The position numbers and the translations under genes are program-made. Shown here piece by piece: positions 1-8,550 of a stretch of DNA of 64,000 bases (its first letter is position 1; each line of letters starts with the position of its first letter). Source of the DNA: Bradyrhizobium sp. (lineage in GTDB: Bacteria > Pseudomonadota > Alphaproteobacteria > Rhizobiales > Xanthobacteraceae); assembly GCA_028290305.1 (NCBI GenBank), contig JAQGKC010000083.1:1-64000 (forward strand), written 5' to 3'. The notes under the pieces were generated by a model. That model saw only the letters and a list, made by a program, of their open reading frames with translations, ran no database searches and was not told where the DNA came from.

Positions 1-161
1 AGGAGATCGTAGAGGGGACGTCTGCATTCGCTCGTTACATCGGCGCTTTAGGAGCGAGCCGGTATGACGGGGGATAGAAACAACGGCGGTGAGCGCCAGA
101 GAAACATGTTCTTGCTCGCGCCGGATAGACATCAACAGCTTATAAAGAGCGAGGAACGATC

Positions 162-614
162 ATGATCAAGGTGAAGATTAACGGCCACGAGCAAAACTGG
201 GACGGCGACCCGGATCTTCCATTACTCTGGTTTCTCCGTGATGAAGTCGGATTGATGGGCACGAAATTTGGCTGCGGTCAGGCTCTCTGCGGCGCATGCA
301 CGGTTATTGTCGACAAGCAGGCCGTGCGCGCCTGCATCACCTCGGTCTCCGACGTGGTCGACCGGGAGGTCACCACCATCGAGGGTCTTCATCCCACAGG
401 CGATCATGCGGTTCAGAAAGCCTGGCGCCAGATGAATGTCCCGCAATGCGGCTATTGCCAGGTCGGCCAGATCATGCAGGCCGCCGCGCTGCTCGCGGAA
501 AATCCAAAACCCACACACGACCAGATACGCGAAGCGATGTCGGGCAACATCTGCCGGTGTGGCTGTTACCAACGCATCGAAAACGCGATCCATCTCGCTT
601 CGACGGGAGTCTGA
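162..614 (+). CDS. iorA: Isoquinoline 1-oxidoreductase-like [2Fe-2S] subunit
   Basis: Small iron-sulfur subunit (150 aa) of a xanthine-oxidase-family molybdenum hydroxylase. It carries two [2Fe-2S] clusters that pass electrons from the molybdenum centre to an outside acceptor. The plant-type cluster ligands are C38, C43, C46 and C58; the second set is C96, C99, C131 and C133 in the CGYC and CRCGC segments. The length is normal for the family. GAGGAA sits six bases before the ATG. The stop lies two bases before the next gene, so the two are co-translated. It has no signal peptide of its own; I infer it leaves the cell bound to the Tat-exported large subunit. Substrate is unknown: members oxidise N-heterocycles or aldehydes. 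Confidence 0.88.
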   Translation: MIKVKINGHEQNWDGDPDLPLLWFLRDEVGLMGTKFGCGQALCGACTVIVDKQAVRACITSVSDVVDREVTTIEGLHPTGDHAVQKAWRQMNVPQCGYCQVGQIMQAAALLAENPKPTHDQIREAMSGNICRCGCYQRIENAIHLASTGV

Positions 615-616
615 TC

Positions 617-2935
617 ATGAACATCATCACAAATCCCGATAGGCTTCGCGGCATTGAGGGCCGCATCAAGGTTGAAAACGTCTCACGCCGCAGCATTCTT
701 AGGGGTCTCGGCATCGCGGGCGGGCTGGTGCTGGCCGCGCCTATCATGTCGCGTCAGGCTTTCGCGGCTTATGAAACCGGCGCCGGAAAGATGCCGCATG
801 GCACCGTGGTCGATCCGCGCGTCTTCGTCGCCATTGCATCCGATGGAACGGTTACGATCGTGGCGCACCGTTCCGAAATGGGAACGGGTGTCCGTACCAG
901 CCTGCCGTTGATCGTGGCTGAGGAAATGGAAGCCGACTGGTCGCGCGTAAAGGTGCAGCAGGCGCACGGCGACGAAGTGAAATACGGCAATCAGGACACC
1001 GACGGGTCGCGCAGCACACGGCACTATCTGATCCCGATGCGCGAGATCGGCGCGTCGGCGCGCACCATGCTTGAAGCCGCGGCCGCCAAACGTTGGGGCG
1101 TGCCGGCAACCGAGGTCAAGGCGGTGAACCATGAGGTGGTTCATTCCGCGAGCGGTCGCCATCTTGGGTTCGGCGAACTGGCTGCCGATGCGGCTAAGGA
1201 ATCGGTGCCGAGCGTTGAAGGCCTGAAGTTAAAGGACCCGAAGGACTTTCGCTATCTCGGTAAAGGTGAAATCGGCATTGTCGACCTTCGTGACATTACC
1301 GTTGGCACCGCGCACTACGGTAGCGATACGCGTCTCCCCGGCATGAAATATGCCGTGATCGCACGACCGCCGGTGACCGGCGGCAAGCTGGTGTCCTTCG
1401 ACTCAACTGACGCGATGAAGGTCTCCGGCGTCGAAAAGGTCATGGAAGTCCAGGGGTGGCCGTGGCCGTCCAAGTTCCAGCCACTCGGCGGCGTCGCGGT
1501 GATCGCGCGTAACACCGGCGCGGCCATCAAGGGACGTGACGCGCTCAAGGTCGTCTGGGACGACGGGGCCAACGCAAAATACGAGTCGGCTGCCTATCGA
1601 ACCGAACTCGAGGAAGCCGCGCGCAAGCCGGGTTTGGTCGTGCGCAAGGAGGGCGACGTAGACGCCGCCCTGAAGAGCGCCGACAAGGTGATCGTGGGCG
1701 AATACTACCTGCCTCACCTTGCCCATGTCAGCATGGAGACCCCAGTCGCGGTCGCCAACGTCAGGGATGGCAAGGCCGAAATCTGGGCGCCCGTGCAAAG
1801 CCCCGGCGGCACGCGCGAAGACGTCGCGAAGACCCTCGGAATCCCCGAGGATAACGTCACCGTCAACGTCACGCTGCTGGGGGGCGGATTCGGACGCAAA
1901 TCGAAGTGCGATTTCGCGCTTGAAGCGGCGTTGCTGTCAAAGGCGCTAGGGGCTCCGGTGAAGGTGCAGTGGACGCGGGAAGATGACGTTCGTCACGACT
2001 TCCTGCACACCGTCTCGGTGGAGCGGATCGAAGCCGGCCTCGACAAGAACGGCAAGGTGATTGCCTGGCGCCACCGCAGTGTCGCGCCAACCATCGCCTC
2101 GACGTTTGCGGCCAACGCCGTGCACGAGGCCCCCTTCGAACTCGGCATGGGGCTTATCGATATGCCGTTCGAGATTGCCAATGTTCAGTGCGAGAATCCG
2201 GAAGCCGCCGCTCACACCCGCATCGGCTGGTTCCGTTCGGTGTCCAATATCCCGCGCGCCTTTGCGGTCCAATCGATGGTGGGTGAACTCGCGCACGCCA
2301 CCAACCGCGATCAAAAGGACATGCTGCTGGAGCTGATCGGCTCTCCGCGGATCGTCAGTCTCGCCTCCGTGAAAGACCCGTGGAACTATGGCGAGCCGTA
2401 CGACAGCTATCCGATCGATACCGCGCGTCTGCGGCGCGTGGTCGAACTGGTCGCCGACAAGGGTGGCTGGGGACGGACGGTGCCCAAAGGACGCGGGCTC
2501 GGCATTGCCGTGCACCGGAGTTTCGTCAGCTATATCGCCACCATCGTCGAGGTATCCATTGACGACAAGGGCAAGCTCACCGTGCCCCGGGTCGACACCG
2601 CCATCGACTGCGGCACGTTCGTCAATCCCGAAAGGATCGAGTCGCAAATTGAGGGTGCCGCGATCATGGGGCTGAGCCTCGCCAAATACGGCGAGATCAC
2701 CTTCAAGGACGGCAAGGTCCAACAGGGCAATTTTGACGACTTCCCTGTGATCCGGATCGACGAGTCCCCCCTCGTGACCAACGTGTACATCGTACCCGTT
2801 GATGCCAATACGCCACCCAGCGGCGTCGGAGAGCCGGGCGTGCCTCCGTTTGCTCCAGCCCTGGTCAACGCCATCTTCGCCGCGACCGGGAAACGCATCC
2901 GGGCACTGCCGATCGGCAAGCAACTGGAGGCGTGA
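617..2935 (+). CDS. iorB: Isoquinoline 1-oxidoreductase-like molybdenum subunit, Tat-exported
   Basis: Large molybdenum-cofactor subunit (772 aa) of the same hydroxylase. The start chosen is the ATG two bases after the iorA stop; the reading frame is open upstream but that stretch overlaps iorA. A Tat signal is clear near residues 18-40 (SRRSILRG followed by a glycine- and leucine-rich core and an AFA-type cleavage site), so the enzyme works in the periplasm. The cofactor-binding segments are recognisable: GGGFGRKSK, and the C-terminal [14 protein letters not shown]. No flavin subunit is encoded nearby, which matches the IorAB type that donates to a cytochrome or quinone. Together with the PQQ dehydrogenase downstream it could oxidise an aldehyde product; that link is inference. 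Confidence 0.88.
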   Translation: MNIITNPDRLRGIEGRIKVENVSRRSILRGLGIAGGLVLAAPIMSRQAFAAYETGAGKMPHGTVVDPRVFVAIASDGTVTIVAHRSEMGTGVRTSLPLIVAEEMEADWSRVKVQQAHGDEVKYGNQDTDGSRSTRHYLIPMREIGASARTMLEAAAAKRWGVPATEVKAVNHEVVHSASGRHLGFGELAADAAKESVPSVEGLKLKDPKDFRYLGKGEIGIVDLRDITVGTAHYGSDTRLPGMKYAVIARPPVTGGKLVSFDSTDAMKVSGVEKVMEVQGWPWPSKFQPLGGVAVIARNTGAAIKGRDALKVVWDDGANAKYESAAYRTELEEAARKPGLVVRKEGDVDAALKSADKVIVGEYYLPHLAHVSMETPVAVANVRDGKAEIWAPVQSPGGTREDVAKTLGIPEDNVTVNVTLLGGGFGRKSKCDFALEAALLSKALGAPVKVQWTREDDVRHDFLHTVSVERIEAGLDKNGKVIAWRHRSVAPTIASTFAANAVHEAPFELGMGLIDMPFEIANVQCENPEAAAHTRIGWFRSVSNIPRAFAVQSMVGELAHATNRDQKDMLLELIGSPRIVSLASVKDPWNYGEPYDSYPIDTARLRRVVELVADKGGWGRTVPKGRGLGIAVHRSFVSYIATIVEVSIDDKGKLTVPRVDTAIDCGTFVNPERIESQIEGAAIMGLSLAKYGEITFKDGKVQQGNFDDFPVIRIDESPLVTNVYIVPVDANTPPSGVGEPGVPPFAPALVNAIFAATGKRIRALPIGKQLEA

Positions 2936-2990
2936 GGTGGAACGTTAGACGATACAGGTCGTTTTCATTGATCTGAGAGGAGCCGGATCA

Positions 2991-3251
2991 ATGAACTGCA
3001 AACTGATGACGCTCGCGGCGTTGGTCTCGAGCGTCCTTCTTTCGAGCGCGCAGGAGGTGGCCGCCCAGACAAGTCAGCCACCCGACACCACAGCCACGCG
3101 GCCGGCGAAGACACCGCCGGCGCAAACTTCTGTTCCTGATGCCAGCCCGCCGGCCACGACCACGCAGACCACCGGTGAGGCCAATCAGGATGCGACCGTC
3201 AAAAAAATGAACGAAGACGAGAAGCAAAAGGTCGATACCAAGGGCAAGTAG
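2991..3251 (+). CDS. Small secreted Pro/Thr-rich hypothetical protein
   Basis: An 86-residue protein of no family I recognise. It begins with a Sec signal (about residues 1-27, ending near EVAAQ), followed by a low-complexity segment rich in proline, threonine and alanine and a short charged tail (KKMNEDEKQKVDTKGK). GAGAGGA lies shortly before the ATG and the gene follows iorB by 55 bases, so it may be read through from iorAB. It is followed at once by a terminator-like hairpin. It is probably a small periplasmic protein; function unknown. Confidence 0.6.
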   Translation: MNCKLMTLAALVSSVLLSSAQEVAAQTSQPPDTTATRPAKTPPAQTSVPDASPPATTTQTTGEANQDATVKKMNEDEKQKVDTKGK

Positions 3252-3291
3252 GCTGCAAGTAGGCTGAACGTCGACCTGCTGAGCAATTAAA

Positions 3292-3324
3292 AAAGGGCGG
3301 CGGGCATCTTGTCCGTCGCCCTTT
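3292..3324. terminator. Bidirectional terminator hairpin
   Basis: Inverted repeat of 12 bases (AAAGGGCGGCGG at 3292-3303, CCGTCGCCCTTT at 3313-3324) with one G-T type mismatch and a 9-base loop. A-rich on the left and T-rich on the right, so it can end transcription of the small gene on the plus strand and of the PQQ dehydrogenase gene on the minus strand. Confidence 0.7.
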
Positions 3325-3359
3325 CTTGTTTGTTTGCTCGCCCGCCTGGGAGGAAGCGG

Positions 3360-5087
3360 TTACTTCTTGACGGCGAACACCCAAACGACGCCGCCCTGGG
3401 GCACGTTACTCTCGATACCGACGTTGTCGCCGGCCAGCGCGTCCTGGATGCGCTGCGCATCGACACCCCAGCCCGACTGGACGGCAATATATTCGGTGCC
3501 ATCCACTTCGTAGGCCATCGGCATGCCCATGATTCCCGAGTTGGTCTTTTGCTCCCAAAGGACGTCACCCGTCTTGGCATCGAAGGCCCGGAAATACCGG
3601 TCATTGGTACCTCCGGCAAAGACCAGATCACCCGCGGTCGCCGTCACCGAACCAAACAGCTGCGACTTGGCGAAGTTGTGCGACCATGCCTTCTTGCCGG
3701 TGGCCGGATCCCACGCTTGCAGTTCGCCGAAATGATCCGCGCCGGGGCGCACCGTCAGGCCGATATCTTCCGCCTTGGTCCCGAGCCAAAGCTGGCCGGG
3801 AACCAACGGCACCTTCTCGCCGGTAAAGCCGCCGCAGAAATTCTCGTTGGCGGGAACGTAAACCAGACCGGTTTTCTGGCTATAGGCCGCGGATGGCCAA
3901 TCCTTGCCGCCCCACAATGAAGGACAGAAATCGACCCGTTTGCCGAGTGTTGGCTTATGCGCGGGGTCGACGGTTGGCCTGCCGGTCTCGGCTTCGATGC
4001 CTTTCCAGACATCAGTATGAACGAAAGGCCAGCCCGCCACGTAGTTGATGCGCTCCGGCGTGCGTTCCAGAATCCAGAAGATCGCGTCGCGTCCCGGATG
4101 GATCAGACTTTTGAAAGAGCGCCCGTCCCTCTGCAGGTCGACCAACATCGGCGCATCCACTTCGTCCCAATCCCATGAATCGTTTTGATGGTACTGGTGG
4201 AATGCCTTGATCTTGCCGGTGTCGGGATCGAGCCCGAGCACAGAGCTGGTATAGAGGTTGTCACCGGGGTGAAGTCCACCCGGCCAAGGTGCGGCATTGC
4301 CGACACCCCAATAAATCGTCTTGGTATCCTTGTCGTAGTTGCCAGTCATCCAGGCGGATCCGCCGCCCGACTTCCAGTCGTCGCCGCTCCATGTGTCATG
4401 GCCGGGCTCGCCCTCGCCCGGGATAGTGAAGGTCCGCCAGAGTTCCTTGCCATCGTTGGCGTCAAACGCGACGACATATCCCCGAACGCCGAATTCGCCG
4501 CCGGACCCTCCGACGACAACCTTTCCGTCGACGATCAAAGGCATCAGGGTCATGTACTGACCCTTCTTGTAGTCCTGGACCTTCTTGTCCCAGACCACCT
4601 TGCCGGTTTTGGCGTCGAGCGCGACGACATGATCGTCGGTCGTGGCCAGATACAGCTTGTCCTGCCACAATCCGACGCCGCGGCTGGTCGGATGCAATTG
4701 AAAGAGATCGTCGGGAAGCTGGCGTTTGTATCGCCAGTACTCATCGCCGGTTTTGGCGTTGAGGGCGATCACCTGCCCCATCGGGGTTGCGACGAACATC
4801 ACGCCATTGTTGACGATCGGCGGCGCCTCGTGCCCTTCGACTACGCCGGTGGAGAAGGTCCACACCGGTGTCAGGTTTTTGACGTTGGAGGTGTTGATCT
4901 GGTCGAGCGGGCTATAGCCCTGCCCGTCATAAGTCCGGCGATACAGCATCCAGTTGCCGGGTTCGGGATTTGCGAGACGATCTGCGGTCACCGGGCTGTA
5001 ATTCTCAATCGGGCCGGCGCTGGCGGCGATTGAGACAAGGCACGTGGACGCAACCAAGCTCGACAATAGCCATTGCTTCGTGGTCAT
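3360..5087 (-). CDS. PQQ-dependent alcohol dehydrogenase, lanthanide-type motif
   Basis: Periplasmic quinoprotein (575 aa) of the methanol/ethanol dehydrogenase family, with a Sec signal (residues 1-24) and repeated beta-propeller tryptophan motifs such as LDAKTGKVVW. There is no cytochrome c domain. The probable metal ligands are E198 (GGSGGEFG) and N264 (GVGNAAPWP). The catalytic segment reads W305-D306-W307-D308; a second Asp two residues after the catalytic one is the known hallmark of lanthanide-using members (XoxF, ExaF, PedH), whereas calcium enzymes have Ala, Ser or Thr there. The adjacent Cys-Cys pair usual in the family is replaced by HPTSRG (132-137). It follows a Rieske protein gene by about 80 bases, probably its operon partner. 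Substrate unknown. Confidence 0.88.
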   Translation of the reverse strand: MTTKQWLLSSLVASTCLVSIAASAGPIENYSPVTADRLANPEPGNWMLYRRTYDGQGYSPLDQINTSNVKNLTPVWTFSTGVVEGHEAPPIVNNGVMFVATPMGQVIALNAKTGDEYWRYKRQLPDDLFQLHPTSRGVGLWQDKLYLATTDDHVVALDAKTGKVVWDKKVQDYKKGQYMTLMPLIVDGKVVVGGSGGEFGVRGYVVAFDANDGKELWRTFTIPGEGEPGHDTWSGDDWKSGGGSAWMTGNYDKDTKTIYWGVGNAAPWPGGLHPGDNLYTSSVLGLDPDTGKIKAFHQYHQNDSWDWDEVDAPMLVDLQRDGRSFKSLIHPGRDAIFWILERTPERINYVAGWPFVHTDVWKGIEAETGRPTVDPAHKPTLGKRVDFCPSLWGGKDWPSAAYSQKTGLVYVPANENFCGGFTGEKVPLVPGQLWLGTKAEDIGLTVRPGADHFGELQAWDPATGKKAWSHNFAKSQLFGSVTATAGDLVFAGGTNDRYFRAFDAKTGDVLWEQKTNSGIMGMPMAYEVDGTEYIAVQSGWGVDAQRIQDALAGDNVGIESNVPQGGVVWVFAVKK

Positions 5088-5168
5088 AGACGCTACCTCC
5101 CTATTTGTTTGTCTTCCCTATTTTATCTTTTATCGTTGTACTGAACCCGTTGCGGCGGCAGGCCGCCG

Positions 5169-5828
5169 TCACCCTCCTTGCTGCGCACCTACCTTTCCGA
5201 CAAATATTGCCGCCACGATGAGCGAACCATCGGCTATCGCCAGCGGAAGCGCCGCAAGACGCCGGGGCGCTGGTCCAAACACGACTTGCGCGCCTTGCCG
5301 GGGATCATATTCAGAATTGTGACAGACGCATTTAAACACGTCCTTGTCACCGGCCTCCCCTTTCACCCAGGCTGTCACAGGACATCCCGCGTGGGCGCAA
5401 ATGACCGAATAGGCAACGATACCGTCAGCAGAGTGCGAACGCGTCTCATCATCCAGTTCGGCTGGATCAAGCCTGATGACCAGCACCTCGTTCAACCGCG
5501 AGCCCTTGCGGACCACCGAGGTTTTTGGGTCCTTTGGCCAGGCGCGGACCGGCGGTCCGCCGAGTTTTAGATCCTGCGGCTTGATGACCTCGCCCGCATG
5601 TTCGCCCTCGGAGAGAACGAGAATATCAGCTTTTTGAGGTCGCTCGTCGCTGCCGGGCTGATCCTCATCGCCGGCAACGGATGGGGATGCCGCAATGCAC
5701 GCTCCCGCGGCGAGAGCGGTCAAGAGGAGCGTTCGCCGGGTCTGATCGGAAGGCGACGGCGTTGCCATTTCAAGTTTCGCAGTCATGCTTTCAACCGACG
5801 TCGTAGCACTGTGATCGGATTCAGACAT
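5169..5828 (-). CDS. Exported Rieske [2Fe-2S] protein
   Basis: Rieske iron-sulfur protein, likely an electron-transfer partner of the PQQ dehydrogenase encoded just downstream. Cluster ligands are seen as CAHAGC and CVCHNSEYD (C-x-H and C-x2-H), as in Rieske proteins of bc1 complexes, but no cytochrome b or c1 gene is nearby. A Tat signal (TRRTLLLTALAAG) shows export. The start is uncertain: candidates are ATG 5828 (used here, 219 aa), ATG 5786, which puts the twin arginine 16 residues in, and TTG 5876. None has a clear ribosome site; the only strong one (GGAGGAG near 5897) precedes two ATGs in other frames (see findings). Confidence 0.78.
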   Translation of the reverse strand: MSESDHSATTSVESMTAKLEMATPSPSDQTRRTLLLTALAAGACIAASPSVAGDEDQPGSDERPQKADILVLSEGEHAGEVIKPQDLKLGGPPVRAWPKDPKTSVVRKGSRLNEVLVIRLDPAELDDETRSHSADGIVAYSVICAHAGCPVTAWVKGEAGDKDVFKCVCHNSEYDPRQGAQVVFGPAPRRLAALPLAIADGSLIVAAIFVGKVGAQQGG

Positions 5829-5876
5829 GGCGTCGACTGAACGGTGAAACTCGGCCAAAAAGAAGGCGGCAGACAA

Positions 5877-6197
5877 CTTTGTTGTTCTGAGTCATGCATC
5901 TCCTCCATTTTTTTCGCGACCTAGGTGAGAGTTCACATCCCCGAAGGTCATCGCACCCTATCTGATCACAATCACAGAAAACAATGTCATGCGCATTTTG
6001 TGGATCAGCTCAGACATCCGCAAATTTGTCATCTGCAAAATTTGTGCGGCGCATTATCGCAACGTGCGAACGCGAACGATCAACAGATAAAAAATGGCTG
6101 GCTTTCTTCTCTTAGTTATCGGAATTTTGTCCGATATCGGCTCAACGCTGCATCTTGCAGATCGCATCGCCGTCAGAGCTGATCGGCCATCTTTCCG
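5877..6197. other. Intergenic region upstream of the Rieske/PQQ operon
   Basis: About 320 bases without a convincing gene. It must hold the promoter of the Rieske-PQQ dehydrogenase unit and contains the GGAGGAG ribosome-site-like sequence near 5893-5900. A near-direct repeat (GCAAATTTGT, then GCAAAATTTGT) lies around 6018-6045. The short open frames here have no family resemblance or ribosome site. Confidence 0.4.
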
Positions 6198-6803
6198 TTA
6201 TGGCACGTTGCCAACGGTCACAACCTGGACCTGTTGGTTTATCGGCGCTGTCGGGTGGGCGGAATCTCGCATTTGCTCTTCGCCCAGACCGATCGCCTTG
6301 AGGCGCTTCGGCGAAATCTTGAACGTCGTTACCAGCACATCGCGGACCGCATCAGCTCTTCGCTGGCTCAAAGTCAGATTGTATTCGCGTTTTCCCGTTG
6401 TTTCGGTATGACCAATGATCAGGAACGTGTACGGCAATAGCGTTGGATGGGAGAGGACATCGGCGATACGTCCGATCGTTCGATACGACTCGGGCCTGAT
6501 GATCGGAGAGTCTGCGTCGAACTGAATCTCGACATTGAATTGCGGCAACTTAAGCAGCTGGGCGGCGATTGGCGGGCGCTTCAACGGCGTTCCGTCCACC
6601 TTCGACTTAACTCGCTCGAGAGCCTGCTGGCGCAGTGCAGCGACATCCACATCTGCCGGAGCTTCCAGAGCGGCGAGCTGTTCGATGATGTTGTCCGGCG
6701 CGGCAGCCGCTTGAGCGCGTGCCGGTGGCGCGGGCTGCGCGAGTACGATCAGGGCGCCTGTCAGCAGGCCAATGTCGCGCAGGCTCCGCTTTGCCAGCCT
6801 CAT
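6198..6803 (-). CDS. OmpA-family C-terminal domain protein, secreted
   Basis: Exported protein (201 aa) with a Sec signal (MRLAKRSLRD then a hydrophobic stretch to about residue 30) and a C-terminal OmpA/MotB peptidoglycan-binding domain. The domain is recognised by the segment around GHTETTGKREYNLTLSQRRA, by VRDVLV and by the GLGEEQ motif. There is no N-terminal beta barrel, so it is a periplasmic, wall-bound protein rather than a porin. The start chosen overlaps the upstream stop by one base (TGATG), giving translational coupling to the Cys-rich protein gene. The longer open frame upstream lies inside that gene and is rejected. Confidence 0.82.
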   Translation of the reverse strand: MRLAKRSLRDIGLLTGALIVLAQPAPPARAQAAAAPDNIIEQLAALEAPADVDVAALRQQALERVKSKVDGTPLKRPPIAAQLLKLPQFNVEIQFDADSPIIRPESYRTIGRIADVLSHPTLLPYTFLIIGHTETTGKREYNLTLSQRRADAVRDVLVTTFKISPKRLKAIGLGEEQMRDSAHPTAPINQQVQVVTVGNVP

Positions 6804-7219
6804 CACCGATACCCCGCATCGCCAACGGCCTGGTTGCATCTTGCGCTTACTCCGCGCGTCGCCGTCAATATGCATTCGAGAGCCTTGCTGTCTCCCTTTT
6901 TGAGGCCTCCGCACAATTTGGAAGCGTCGCGTTCGCATAGCTTGGGAACGGCCGCGCGCGCCGCGATACGCTTTTGGATCGCATCGAAGGCTCGAACATT
7001 ATCGGCCGTGCATTGGGCCGACACGCTGTCCTGATTCCGGTAAAGGCAGTCCTTGGTACGGATCGAGTCGAGATTAACGCCGCGGCAATTTGATTCGATG
7101 TCCTTGGCGCAGCTCTTGCCCAGTATTGCCGTCGCGTCTTCGAAACTCATGGTTTCTGCCGACGCCATCGGCGGTGCCGCGAGCGCAAGGACAAGCAGGA
7201 TCGATCGACCGTGGATCAT
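6803..7219 (-). CDS. Secreted cysteine-rich repeat protein
   Basis: A 138-residue protein with a Sec signal (residues 1-21, ending ASA) and two repeats, each with four cysteines in the order C..C..C..C (first around SCAKDIESNC...DCLY...AQC, second around LCERDASKLC...LEC...ARC). This matches the cysteine-rich repeat found in eukaryotic Golgi/FGF-receptor proteins and in small periplasmic proteins of Bradyrhizobium relatives. The four-cysteine modules suggest disulfide-bonded helices. It is the first gene of a two-gene unit with the OmpA-like protein. Function unknown. Confidence 0.7.
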   Translation of the reverse strand: MIHGRSILLVLALAAPPMASAETMSFEDATAILGKSCAKDIESNCRGVNLDSIRTKDCLYRNQDSVSAQCTADNVRAFDAIQKRIAARAAVPKLCERDASKLCGGLKKGDSKALECILTATRGVSARCNQAVGDAGYR

Positions 7220-7531
7220 GGCTTTATCTCACACGATGAAGTCATCGATGGTCAAGGCCTCATACGGCCAGCGGCAGGACTTTGGTCGGGACCGCGTCCG
7301 GTTTAGCCGGTCCCCACGGAAGCAGGCACCGGCCAAGCGGCTGTGCGGAGCCTCCTGGTACGCAAATTGAACGTGAAATGTCCGTTTTCTAATGCTTTTG
7401 CTGATGTAGGATAAAACCTTGATCGGACCTGGGCTCAATACAAGCTCGCGGCCGAATTCCACTCCACCGGTACGATCGCGTAGACGTTTCTTGCCGGACG
7501 AAAAGGTCAAAGGTTATACGGGGGGACGACA
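7220..7531. other. Intergenic region between divergent genes
   Basis: About 310 bases between the minus-strand Cys-rich gene and the plus-strand GH16 gene. It should contain two outward promoters. I found no strong -35/-10 pair or palindrome by eye. A 93-codon open frame on the minus strand (7229-7510) has no start signal or family resemblance and is not called. Confidence 0.35.
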
Positions 7532-8542
7532 TTGTTGTCGCCATGCGAACCGAGGATCGACAAATTGACGCTGAGAATTCTGGTCGCGATCGGCTGTTTC
7601 ATCGTTATCTCACCCGCTTTTGCGCAAGACGATCTCAAGGCCGCGCCGACGCAGCTTACATTGCAAGTCACGACCGATCTCCCTGACACATGCCGTCCCA
7701 CCGAATCCTCAAATCACCCAGCCCCCCTGACGTCGCTGTCCCTGCACCGGACCTTCCACGATGATTTCGACCAGCACCCATTGCTGAGCGGGAAGTGGAC
7801 GCCTCATTATGCCGGCGGCGCCGCCTGGCCAGAAGCGCGCTACTGGGGAGGAGACGGCTCCGACTTCAAGCGCAAAACCACCTACAACGGTGAACAGCAG
7901 ATCTATGTGGACCCGCGCTATGCCGGACGAGCAACAACCCCGCTGGGCCTCGACCCTTTCAAAATTCGTGATGGCATTCTTTCGATCGTCGCAAGCCGCA
8001 CGCCTCCCGAACTGAAATCGGTGCTGTTCGATAATGAGTATGTGTCGGGTATCCTCACGACCCAAAATTCATTTTCGCAAAAGTACGGTTACTTCGAGAT
8101 TCGTTCCAAGATACCGGTGGGGACTGGCGTATGGCCGGCCTTCTGGATGCTCGCAAATGATGGCGGCTGGCCGCCCGAGATCGACATCGTGGAAGGACGC
8201 GGAGAGGAACCCGGCGCGATCGTGATGACGACACATTGGCGGCACCCCGACACCGGACGTATCCAATCCTGCCCGCAGGATTTTATCCTTCCGGACGCTC
8301 CCAGCGATTTCCATGACTATGGAGCGCTATGGGAGCGGGATCGCATTACCTACTTTGTCGACCGCAAGCCCGTGGCCGATATCAAGGTCCCCTTCGGTTT
8401 TGACGATCCGATGTACATGATCGTGAATTTAGCGATGGGCGCGAAGTACTTCAAAGGCGTGGGACTTGTCGACGCCGAAACTCCCAATTCGGTCGCATTC
8501 GAAATCGACAGGGTGTCTGTCTATCAAATTGATTCCTATTAG
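7532..8542 (+). CDS. Glycoside hydrolase family 16, secreted
   Basis: Beta-glucanase-type hydrolase (336 aa). The GH16 catalytic motif is E216-I-D218-I-V-E221, with the preceding WPAFWML segment typical of the family; E216 would be the nucleophile, E221 the acid/base. A Sec signal runs to about residue 31 (AFAQ). The frame opens at TTG 7532; TTG 7565 gives a tighter signal peptide and is an equal candidate. It lies nine bases before a GH1 gene, suggesting one exported pathway: this endo-enzyme cuts a beta-glucan and the GH1 enzyme trims the products. GH16 members also cut agar, carrageenan or xyloglucan; the exact glucan is not shown by the sequence. Confidence 0.82.
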   Translation: MLSPCEPRIDKLTLRILVAIGCFIVISPAFAQDDLKAAPTQLTLQVTTDLPDTCRPTESSNHPAPLTSLSLHRTFHDDFDQHPLLSGKWTPHYAGGAAWPEARYWGGDGSDFKRKTTYNGEQQIYVDPRYAGRATTPLGLDPFKIRDGILSIVASRTPPELKSVLFDNEYVSGILTTQNSFSQKYGYFEIRSKIPVGTGVWPAFWMLANDGGWPPEIDIVEGRGEEPGAIVMTTHWRHPDTGRIQSCPQDFILPDAPSDFHDYGALWERDRITYFVDRKPVADIKVPFGFDDPMYMIVNLAMGAKYFKGVGLVDAETPNSVAFEIDRVSVYQIDSY

Positions 8543-8550
8543 GAGCAGCG

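Noticed and set aside
296..616. Longer N-terminus for the iorB protein
   Set aside because: The upstream frame overlaps iorA and has no ribosome site; the ATG at 617 places a proper Tat signal near the N-terminus.
1946..2923. A 325-codon open frame on the minus strand
   Set aside because: It lies fully inside iorB, whose product matches its family throughout. No ribosome site or family resemblance.
4185..5033. A 282-codon open frame on the plus strand
   Set aside because: Antisense to the PQQ dehydrogenase gene; composition is that of a complementary shadow.
5925..6182. An 85-codon open frame upstream of the Rieske gene
   Set aside because: No start signal or family resemblance; the region is AT-richer and looks like a promoter region.
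7229..7510. A 93-codon open frame on the minus strand in the GH16 upstream gap
   Set aside because: No ribosome site, no domain, and a basic, low-complexity composition; more likely intergenic DNA.
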